Origin: Mycteria americana
Lineage: Eukaryota; Chordata; Aves; Ciconiiformes; Ciconiidae
NCBI RefSeq assembly: GCF_035582795.1
Contig: NC_134366.1
Span: forward strand, 149,405,519-149,469,518
Direction of reading: 5' to 3'
DNA length: 64,000 nt
Shown: positions 13,201 to 21,480 of the stretch, piece after piece
How positions within the stretch are numbered: the stretch's first letter is position 1
How the letters are laid out: every line of letters starts with the position of its first letter
Notes under the pieces: model-generated
The model's database searches: none
Told to the model about the DNA's origin: nothing
What the model saw: the letters and a program-made list of their open reading frames with translations, nothing else
Made by a program: the position numbers and the translations under genes

Positions 13201-15231
13201 AATCCCCTGTTCTCCAAGATTAATGGTATCAACACTATACTTCAATATTATACAGCAGCATGTCACCTCAGTGTCACACATTTCTTTGAACTAAGAACTT
13301 TAAATATGGCAAGGAGGTCAGAAAAGTCAATGGGCACCTACCTACAGCAACTCTACCACTACACTAAGTTTCTTCCCTGTGTTACAAAGCTTAGATACTA
13401 TGATTTTTTTTTTTCCAATTGTTTCTAACTGTAAGCACCAGATAGGAGAAAAAGTCAGTCTTTGTTATTAACCAGGATTCACAAAACATCCAATTATTTC
13501 CAAATCAATGAATCCATGGGCAAGTGTGGAGTCATGATGGCAAAACCAGTGTATTTGTATACATCTATGTATACTATACTTGTATAGCTGTATATACTGC
13601 ACACTTACCACCAAAGAAGCAGTGCACGGCAAACACGCATCTGCAATAATTCCACACAGCTGGATCTTTAGGACCCCAAAATCAAAGAGCACCACTTCTT
13701 ACTTTGCTAAAAAGTAGAAGTTTGCAGCATAATTTTTTTTTACCTTGAGGGGAGTAAGTTCTGTAGAATAGTTCAGTTTGCTTTTGTTCCACAAGCCACC
13801 TGTGGAAAAATTTAATCCTGTCCTAATCTATCACTAGGTTGAGGAACAAAAAAATACCAAAACAGACTTCCCTGTCAGGATAGTTAAAGCAGTATTTTTT
13901 CATCTCATAAGGTGACTAAGAGGGTACTCACTAACAGTTATGAAAAATACACACAGCTATGGAGGGGGCAAAGTGCTTTCAAATCTACATTATCAGCTAT
14001 ACGATTAACTGCCACCAGTTTCAACAGGAGTGGAGCGTATTCTGCGAGGGAACAATCAGGCTTCATAAATATTCATTGCAGTGTCAAAATAGCACACCCA
14101 ACTGTTTCCTGACAGTCACCTTGTATAACATTTTTCTAAGCAGGCAGGCAGCCCGGACCACCCTACCCACCTTGTGTAGTATTCATGCTTTATTCACTTG
14201 CTCTGAAATAAGCTGGAGCATTCAGTATTAGGTGTCTAAGCTGATCAAGCAGAAACCAGATATTTTCAGCAGGGAGAGCTCCTTGACAAGAGAAGTCAGA
14301 CGTACCTGGGACTACCTGGGCTGTGAAACTCCTCATCTCCACATCCAGTCTCATTAAGGCTGTGACAGGTATTGTGGACAGCATACACAGACATGCTGGG
14401 ATGCTCTATTAGGAGGTTCTCCATCGGACTGGTTTCCACTTTGATAGTGGTTAATCCACCTGCAGTAAAACATGGGGGAGGGGTGATAAACCAGCTCTCC
14501 TCCATGGGACAGGACTCAAACTGGATGAAGCAGGACTCGCTGGCCTCCGGCAAGTGTTCCAAGGGAGACGGTAAACAAGAGAAGACGGGCGAGCCATCTG
14601 CGGCCGATGCTTCAGTGATGTCCGCTTCCTCCGCGGAGCAGTTAGTGCAAGTGTCTGCTGTAGGTGGCCATTAGTCAGTGGAGAGGAACCCACGGACGTT
14701 GGTGATTGCAGGAGGTCAAAAACAACAGGGTTGCACATAGCCAGAAACAGGATATAAAAAAACAAAGAAACAGAAATAAACCCCTATCAGCACATATACA
14801 TTTTTTTTTTTTTTTAAGCAAGGGGAGGGGAAAAGGGAGTTCCCTGACAAGCCACACTAGACACATAAAACAAGTGTTATCAGTAAAGCAGTACAATTGC
14901 GTAATAAGTCAAACATATTTTATCTGTACAAGTGGTTCTGCTGAAGCCTGTGTCAGGCTTATAAACCTGACATCATTTTTCTCATCAGTTTACATAACAT
15001 GTTTTGGTACATTTGTTTGGAAGGCACCCTACGCTCTAATCCACGCTGGTTTTGCTTAGGTAAAGTTTCTCCCAAGCTACTGGTTTCTAAACAGAGCTTA
15101 CGTTTGACGGGCGTCTTACCTATAAAGTCAACCAGAATCCACTCGTCGTCTTCTTTCTCACTGAACTCTGGCTCTTGGCTGGACAAGCTATTAATCTCTC
15201 CCATGAGCATGTTATTTAACCTCTGGAACAT
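9973..15231 (-). CDS. TP53INP1: TP53INP1, tumour protein p53-inducible nuclear protein 1 (3 coding exons, 236 aa)
   Basis: Minus-strand gene with coding parts 15120-15231, 14306-14654 and 9973-10222, which sum to 711 nt (236 codons plus TGA); vertebrate TP53INP1 is about 240 aa. Recognised from an acidic N-terminus ending DDEWILVDFI (residues 28-37), the family's LC3-interacting region with core W-I-L-V; a very conserved middle block ESWFITPPPCF (residues 90-100) followed by a Glu/Ser/Pro-rich stretch; and a basic C-terminal block with HCYV, HWIKEH and NLTRDC, ending QFNY. From family knowledge, the protein is induced by p53/p73, acts in PML nuclear bodies as a pro-apoptotic cofactor, and shuttles to the cytoplasm to bind ATG8-family proteins and promote autophagic death. 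The start is the first ATG of the exon, 2 nt after the acceptor. All junctions are GT-AG and the frame is open. The shorter alpha isoform was not located. Confidence 0.95.
10223..14305 (-). other. TP53INP1 last intron
   Basis: 4083 nt between a GTACGT donor and a TTTCTAG acceptor. I see no repeat family and no further coding exon that I can defend. The alternative exon used for the shorter alpha isoform in mammals would lie in this gene, but I could not identify it. A single p53 half-site-like decamer (AAGCATGCCC, about 11780) occurs without a matching second half. Confidence 0.7.
14306..14654 (-). CDS. TP53INP1: TP53INP1 middle coding exon (residues 38-153)
   Basis: 349 nt. It completes the Asp codon split with the previous exon and encodes the conserved SWFITPPPCF block and an acidic, Ser/Pro-rich stretch. 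The donor is GTACGT (14305 downwards). The acceptor is a CAGCAG tandem (14655-14660), with a good branch-point-like CTGACTAAT about 20 nt upstream. The first two bases of codon 154 end the exon. The intron before it (14655-15119) is 465 nt and contains a long T run (14803-14816 on the plus strand). Confidence 0.92.
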
Positions 15232-15233
15232 TA
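15120..15233 (-). CDS. TP53INP1: TP53INP1 first coding exon (residues 1-37)
   Basis: The acceptor is a pyrimidine-rich tract ending TTAG just before 15233, leaving two untranslated bases before the ATG at 15231-15229. The exon encodes 37 codons plus one base and ends at a GTAAGA donor (15119 downwards). It carries the LC3-interacting motif EWILV. Confidence 0.92.
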
Positions 15234-16370
15234 CTAAGGCAGGAACAAGACTTTGGCTGGTAGGTCTTTATATCCAAGGTTCAAGGCACAGCTCACACTG
15301 TACTAGAAGCGTGGCATAGACTTGAGATTAAAGTGCATAGATGCTTTATCAGCTTAGGTATGGGACATGCAGAGGCATGACTGGTAAACAGTTTATGGGA
15401 AACCTGCAAAAAAACGATGACAGGGGTCTTAATGACAAAGCAATAGGTAACATCCCTAGGGAACAAATTAAAAATCCTCTTGTTAATGTAGTCTGAGGCA
15501 CCAGTGAACATTTTCCCCTAAGAGGAGAGGCAGCTTCACTGGCATTCACCATTCCCTCCCAGCTAGACACAGAAATAAGCCTAGGTCTCTAGGTCTCTCC
15601 TCAGAGCTGAGCACTTTCCTCTAGATCCTCTGCCCTGTGCAAGCATCTGTTCAGCTGTCGGTCCCCACCTTCTCCTATGGCACGAGATGTAGATGTAACC
15701 ACCATAAGCCTGAACTCTACATTTGACAGTTAAGATGAAAAATCCTGTTACCACTGAGCAGTGGAACGTTCAACCACCTCAGATCAGCACGCTTACAGCC
15801 TTGGAATATTTATGTATGAGCCAATAAATAGAAGCCATTAAAATAGCTGAACAAGTAAAGACTAAATTGGTGAATATTTTTCACATATAACTACAAGTTA
15901 ATTTCACCTTAGTAATATTTGAATTATCACAGCATGTCAGATTTATTACAGATTAAATAGCTTCTTCCCTATTTAATTATTAAACAGGTACGCACGTCAC
16001 AGGGTATGAGTGTCTGCATTCAGAAACAGAAAGGGAGTAGGACACACTACACTAGACAAACCCAGCCATTAAAAGAAGATACAGCCTATGAAGAGTATTA
16101 TTTAAGGCCAGTATACCTGGCTTCACCCTATAAATCTCAGAGCATACTGAAGGGTCATTTTGGCCTCCTACGTCATCTTACCCCAGGACACCAGACCCCA
16201 TCACCTACTTGTTCAATGCAAGGACAAGCACCTGCTCCATACAATACTGCTCCTATAGACATCTATGCAGCTACCTCCTTATTCAAACAGCGCAGAAGGA
16301 TAGGATTAGAATTTAAAGGAGTCTTCAGAAGCAATACGAAAAGGTGCAGTGTAACTCAAGAAGTTATGCA

Positions 16371-16455
16371 CTCTAGTTCTTCGACAGGAACTATCAGCCA
16401 CAGGAAAACACAAGACTAGGAACAAATGGCTCAGCTGCAGTAGTGATAAAAGGCT
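16371..16455. repeat. 85-bp dispersed repeat, copy A
   Basis: Matches 17485-17570 in the same orientation with roughly a dozen mismatches by eye; both begin CTCTAG and end GTGATAAAAGGCTG. It is either a local duplication or two copies of an old interspersed repeat that I do not recognise. Confidence 0.6.
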
Positions 16456-16479
16456 GGTTTTTAGGACCACACTTGAAAA

Positions 16480-16650
16480 TGAAACATCTGGGCTCTCTTA
16501 AAGAGAGCTACAAGAATGATCAGAAGTCTAAAGAAAAATGTCAAAATGTAAAAAATGGAAAGGCTTAACAGAGGGAAGGAAAAAATGACAACAGTAGTCA
16601 ACTATGTGAAGAAAGAAGCAAACATTTATTCCTTTCTTCTACACTCACAG
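16480..16650 (+). mobile_element. Possible ancient CR1/L3-like fragment
   Basis: Reads like a badly decayed CR1 ORF2 3' segment: 'gagagctacaagaatgatc', then a run resembling the lysine-rich part before the CR1 terminal motif. It has many stops and indels. Identification is by weak resemblance only. Confidence 0.3.
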
Positions 16651-17484
16651 CAAGCAGAAGTGGCTTTTAACTGCAGTAAAGTTCAATTTTCAGTGGTTAC
16701 TAGCAGGAAACATTTTTAACCATTAAGGTCGCTAAGCCCTGGCTGGGTTACCTAAGGAAACGCTGAATGCCCACAGTGTTGCTAAGCATCTTCTTGAGAA
16801 AGTTTGAGTGCTTCAGTTATAGACAGAGCTTGCTACACATAAGGACAGGGACACTAAGTGAAAGCTTGACGTCTGTAGCTTTCCAGTTATCTTCCACATC
16901 CATCCCTAACCCTCTTCTGGCACAAGGCCTAGGAACAAGAGAGTTCTTTTTTTCTTCAGGCTACCTAGCAAGCCATAGCATAATTGCTGATCAGCACTGG
17001 CTTTCCCCATATTCCCACTGCCACACGCATGTGTTACCTCTTTCCCAGATCTAGACTGGAAGTACCTGCAGGCAAGGGCTGTCTTTTTGTTCTGCGTGTA
17101 GAGTGGAGCAAGATGAGAGCTCACACTCCTATATGAAGGCTCCACAGGCATCACAGCAACACCAAATAATTAACCTCTAACAAGGAAACAGGAGATCACT
17201 GCTCCTGAGAACATAAGCTAAACAAACTACAGCTTTTTACACATAATTGTCTTTCTCTAGATCCAAAGCAGGTTGTCCCATTTTCCCCCTCCCCCACCCC
17301 AAGGAGGATCCAAAAAACCATCTGAATCATTTAGAAAGTGGTTGACATTTTGACATCCTTTTGGACAACTGCCTTTAAAAATGCCACACTTGCATGCTGT
17401 TGTGCAAGTCAGATGGGGACCAAGAAGGGACGCTGTTATCAAGGGCCATCATTAAGGGAGGCAAACGAGGCTGAAAGAGAGGTA

Positions 17485-17570
17485 CTCTAGTCCTTAGGCA
17501 GGAACTATCAGCTGCAAGAAAAGACAAGACTAGGCACAACTGGCTCAGCTACAGTAGTGATAAAAGGCTG
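17485..17570. repeat. 85-bp dispersed repeat, copy B
   Basis: Second copy of the sequence at 16371-16455, about 1.1 kb away. Similarity stops at the outer edges of both copies, so it is a discrete unit. Confidence 0.6.
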
Positions 17571-18066
17571 ATGCAGACAACATATCCAATGCATATCAAC
17601 AATATCGTACTGTTGCATGAAAAAAAAAGCTTTTTTCTTGCTTTCTACTCTAGCAAAGGAGATGGGGGGGCAAGCTAAGAAAGAAAAACCGACAGAAAGA
17701 CACCCCCCCAAATCACTTCTGCGGTTCCCTACGAGAGCCTGGCTACTGATCTCCTTTTAACTACCACCAGGAGGCTCCAAAAAGCCGCTTTCAGCGGAGC
17801 CGGCGGGTGACCCGGCAGAGCCCGCAGCAGCTGCGCACCTTCCCGGCCGCTCTCCGGAGTCCAGCCCAGCCCAGCCCCGCTGCTGGGCGGGGAGGGAGAA
17901 CACAACTCCCGGCTGCTGCTCGACAACCGGGAAAACCCTCCCGAGCCTCGGTGTTTTCCGAGGAGCCAGAAGCCGGGATGGATACACGGGGAGAGGGGAG
18001 CTCCGCTGCTGCCTTCCACCGACCCCACCAGCGAGCCTGACCTCGGCCCCAGCACAACCAACTCAC

Positions 18067-18105
18067 CCGTACCGCGCTGCTCCCGGCTCCGCGGCCGCGC
18101 CGACT
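18067..18105 (-). other. TP53INP1: TP53INP1 non-coding exon 1 (5'UTR)
   Basis: Inferred from a consensus donor (minus strand GG|GTGAGT at 18066) preceded by a TATA-like box 65 nt upstream. The 5' end is a guess within about 10 nt, and other start sites in the island are likely. Confidence 0.45.
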
Positions 18106-18130
18106 CCGCGCCCCGCGGAGCCCTTTGTTG

Positions 18131-18135
18131 TTATA
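18131..18135 (-). promoter_or_regulatory. TATA-like box
   Basis: Minus strand reads GGCTATAACAA about 65 nt upstream of the exon 1 donor, which would put a start site near 18100-18106. It is unusual but not rare to have a TATA inside a CpG island. Confidence 0.45.
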
Positions 18136-18225
18136 GCCGCGGCGCGCAGCTGACGGCCCGGCCGCCCCGGCCCCGCCCCTCCCCGCCCCTCCGCCAATGG
18201 GCGCCGCCGGCGGCTGTCGCTAACG

Positions 18226-18233
18226 CACGTGAC
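18226..18233. promoter_or_regulatory. E-box CACGTGAC (USF/MITF-TFE type)
   Basis: CACGTGAC on the plus strand about 95 bp upstream of the TATA-like box. This core is bound by USF and MiT/TFE factors; TFE control would suit an autophagy gene, but that is inference from the motif only. Confidence 0.4.
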
Positions 18234-18250
18234 GGGCGGGCAGGGCCGCT

Positions 18251-18348
18251 GCGGGGGGAGCGGCGGGGCGGGGCGGGCGCGGGGGCGGGGCGGGGCCGTA
18301 CGGCCCCGCCCCGCCCCCGCGCCCGCCCCGCCCCGCCGCTCCCCCCGC
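18251..18348. repeat. Perfect 98-bp zero-loop palindrome
   Basis: Arms 18251-18299 and 18300-18348 are exact reverse complements over 49 bp, with the centre at CCGTACGG. I paired every base by hand. The arms are made of GC boxes. The match stops cleanly at both outer ends. It may be real or an assembly fold-back in GC-rich sequence. Confidence 0.9.
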
Positions 18349-18543
18349 CTTTACCGGAGGCGGTGTCTGGGGATAAATGTGCTAATTTTGCGGAAATAAA
18401 GTGCTGAACACACCGTGTGTGGAATTCCGTTAAGGTGGTAGTTATACGGTTAACTTGGGCCGCAGGTGGTTAGGAACAGAGGTAATTAAGGATACAAAAA
18501 AATCTTAATTAATAACGCAATTAAACACGCGGATTAGTTATTC

Positions 18544-18563
18544 ATTAAACACGCGTGTTTAAT
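18544..18563. repeat. 20-bp palindrome in an AT-rich patch
   Basis: ATTAAACACGCGTGTTTAAT is a perfect palindrome. Its left half is also a direct repeat: ATTAAACACGCG recurs 24 bp upstream. The surrounding 18480-18590 is dense in TAAT/ATTA cores and separates the CpG island from the CR1 copy. Confidence 0.8.
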
Positions 18564-18596
18564 TAGTCATTAAATATTGCACAATCTTGATTTATA

Positions 18597-19692
18597 GGGT
18601 GGTTTGGGTTGAGAGGGGTCTTCTAAGAGCATCCAGTCCAACCCCAGGCAGGGACACCTTCCACTAGAGCAGGTTGCCCAAAGCTCCGTCCAACCTGGCC
18701 GTGAACACTTCCAGGGATGGGGCATCCACTACCTCTCTGGGCAACCTGTTCCAGTGCCTCACCACCCTCATCGTAAAATACTTCTTCCTTATATCCCATA
18801 TACTCTCTTTCAGTTTAAAATCTGCTCCAGCGTCTCACCACCTCTATGTCCAACCTAAATCTACCCTCTTTCAGTTTAAAATCTGTTCCAGTGTCTCACC
18901 ACCTCTATGTCCAACCTAAATCTACCCTCTTTCAGTTTAAAATCTGTTCCAGCGTCTCACCACCTCTATGTCCAACCTAAATCTACCCTCTTTCAGTTTA
19001 AAATCTGTTCCAGCGTCTCACCACCTCTATGTCCAACCTAAATCTACCCTCTTTCAGTTTAAAATCTGTTCCAGCGTCTCACCACCTCTATGTCCAACCT
19101 AAATCTACCCTCTTTCAGTTTAAAATCTGTTCCAGCGTCTCACCACCTCTATGTCCAACCTAAATCTACCCTCTTTCAGTTTAAAATCTGTTCCAGCGTC
19201 TCACCACCTCTATGTCCAACCTAAATCTACCCTCTTTCAGTTTAAAATCTGTTCCAGCGTCTCACCACCTCTATGTCCAACCTAAATCTACCCTCTTTCA
19301 GTTTAAAATCTGTTCCAGCGTCTCACCACCTCTATGTCCAACCTAAATCTACCCTCTTTCAGTTTAAAACCGTTGCCCCTTGTCCTGTCACTACTGTCAC
19401 CTGGTAAAAAATCTGTCTCCGTCTTCCTTATAAGCCCCTTTAAGTACTGAAAGGCCACAATAATGTCTTCCCAGAGCCTTCTCTTCTCCAGGCTGAGCAA
19501 CCCCAACTCTCTCAGCCTTTCTTCATAAGGAGAGGTGTTCCAGCCCTCTGATCATTTTTGTGGCCCTCCTCTGGACCTGCTCGAACAAGTTGATGCCTTT
19601 GCTGTGCTGAGAACTCCAGAGCTGGATGCAGAACTCCAGGTGGGGTTTCACCGGAGCGGAGTAGAGGTGCAGAATCCCCTCCCTGGACATTT
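18597..19692 (-). mobile_element. CR1 LINE 3' fragment carrying an internal minisatellite
   Basis: Antisense CR1. Its 3'UTR (minus-strand 'GGGGTTGGACTGGATG' type) is at 18600-18640, and ORF2 C-terminal sequence is at 19372-19690, translating on the minus strand to LSLEKRRLWEDI and DRTRGNGFKLKEGRFRLDI. Between them the 61-bp repeat block has expanded. It is 5' truncated near 19690, as is usual for CR1. The reading frame is broken by the repeat, so it is inactive. Confidence 0.9.
18805..19372. repeat. 61-bp minisatellite, nine periods, inside CR1
   Basis: The start 'ctctttcagtttaaaa' recurs at exact 61-bp steps from 18805 to 19354 (549 bp = 9 x 61). Copies are almost identical; the first two differ by single bases (ctgctcc, cagtgtc). 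The unit is a piece of CR1 ORF2 near its C-terminus (KLKEGRFRLDI plus VVRRWNR, minus strand). Confidence 0.95.
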
Positions 19693-21339
19693 ATTAGGCT
19701 GAAGCACCTTAGCTGGGCTGTAAAGTTTCCGAGTCACACATCTGAAGCCCTAGAAAACCTGTGCATTAGTTCGCTTACACCATCCACTCCCTGTTTTTCT
19801 TTAAGGAAAAAAAAGAAGATGCGATGAACATAAATGCAGTGCTCTTCTGAGAGATGAACAGCTAAAAGGAAAGGAATTTCCAGGCAGTGAAGTTACAGTC
19901 CAGGACAGCTGGTATAGCCGTGCTGCACACCTTCAGTTGCTTAATATAACTCTGAATATATCAGTGTTAATAGTCGCTTCAGACTGCAGTGAATGCCAGC
20001 CGGGCAAATATCTGCATCCTTCGGAAGATGCTGAAATAAAGGGGTGATGGGTAGCCAAACTGTTTTACATGCAACACATCTTAACAATTTAGGATTTTTC
20101 ATGGTTTCAGTAGAGCTGAGTAACCTGATTTATAACAAGTGAAGATAACATTTTCTACTAAAAGGTGTGCAACACGAGTGTGTTACAGTTGCTGCAGTCC
20201 AGATTAACTTCTTGATCTTTTAACCTCAGTGTTTAATAATATCTTTTTTGTACACTTTTTTTTTTCTTGTAAGGACAAAGCTTTTCTATGTAAAACAAAA
20301 TGGAGAAAGTAAATTTTGGAAAAACACTGAAAAGTGTCTTCCTGCAGCTGGGAATAGGCTGTGTAATTTGACTGACAAACTGTCTAGCTGTACGGTTTGC
20401 AATATTTTTGCAAAAACTTCAAATGTCTGGTATTTGATGATATTTTTCTAGGCTGAACTAACCCTTCCTGAATTATGAGATCAACTTTGTTTTTATAACA
20501 TTGGCACTATCAAGGGGCGTAAACTGATTGTACGTTTGATTGAGCTTTCAGTTTATAAGTTGAAGCAACTTGGGAAAAAGCCCACAAAGTCTCTTTGATT
20601 TCCAGTGATAGAGGCTCCAAGATTGAAGGGGGGAGGGGAGATGGCAGAAGCAGCGCGTGTCTGTGAATTCAAGATAGGCGAGACAGAAAATTAAATTTCA
20701 GAATAAATGCGCCAAAGAATTTATCTGAATTGCAAAATTACATTGTGTTAGAACACATTAATTAAGGCGATACAAAGCACTTAGCGTAGACAAGAACTGT
20801 CATGTTTGGCAGCTGGGTTACCTTGAGCCGACAACAACAAAAAATGTTAAACATAGTAGTCTTTGTTTATATTGACTGTTATATTAAGCATTATGTGTTA
20901 ACCAATTAACATAATGTATTTTTCCAGTGTAGGCAAGCCCGAGGAAGGCTTGGGTTGTATTTGAGATACAGACTCATAATGAAGTTAAAAGGCCAGTGTT
21001 TATATTTTTTAAAGTCCCCTGAGAAGTAATTAAAGGGATAGAAGCTCTTCTCTTTTTGTAGTGTTGCTCTCAATTTCTTTCCTCTTCGTTTCACTTCTCT
21101 TATTTCTTAATTCCCTAGCGTCACAAAATGGTGGAAACAATGGACTTGCTTATTCTTTCCTGCAAATAGCATCGCTGTTGGTAGGAGAGGGGCAGATCTG
21201 AAAGCTACCCCTCTTCTCAACCTGGCAACCAGCGTGCTTTTGTTCCAGGTCTGACAAGTACTTAGGCATATGAATGGTTACAAATGAAATAAATCACGTG
21301 TGTGTACTTAAATATCTGCTGACCAAGAGCCCGGGTATT

Positions 21340-21480
21340 TCATCCTGCACTCATTGAGGTCAATGACAAATTTTCTGGTGATTGCAATGGTGCAGGTTGT
21401 GGCCTTAGATGCTTTATCCAAAGTCTTTCAAATCAATTAGCCTTTCTATTGATTCTAATGGTGGTTAGATCCGGCCCTCA
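21340..21480. repeat. Possible ancient amniote interspersed repeat
   Basis: Contains 'cactcattgaggtcaatgac' and 'attgattctaatggtgg', which resemble the CATTGACTTCAATGG-type motifs common in old repeats of birds and reptiles. A similar motif is at 56715-56780. The family was not named; weak evidence. Confidence 0.25.

Larger units (their letters stand above)
15234..18066 (-). other. TP53INP1 first intron (5'UTR intron)
   Basis: Inferred intron from the non-coding exon 1 donor GTGAGT (18066 downwards) to the acceptor before the ATG exon. Contains two copies of an 85-bp repeat (16371-16455 and 17485-17570), a possible worn CR1 stretch (16480-16650), and the downstream part of the CpG island. 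A further untranslated exon inside it cannot be excluded. Confidence 0.55.
17760..18360 (-). promoter_or_regulatory. TP53INP1: TP53INP1 CpG-island promoter
   Basis: About 600 bp of very high GC and CpG density in otherwise AT-rich DNA. Reading on the minus strand, the upstream half has many GC boxes (GGGGCGGGG), a CCAAT pentamer on the plus strand (18194-18198), a CACGTGAC E-box (18226-18233) and a TATAA (18131-18135). The donor of the first exon is GTGAGT at 18061-18066. The CpG density falls abruptly at about 18360, right beside the 98-bp palindrome. Confidence 0.75.

Noticed and set aside
14451-14765. 104-codon minus-strand frame over the TP53INP1 middle exon
   Set aside because: Wrong frame relative to the conserved protein; a shadow of the real exon.
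16006-16419. 137-codon plus-strand frame in TP53INP1 intron 1
   Set aside because: It runs into the 85-bp repeat, has no known motif, and is low-complexity in places; probably chance.
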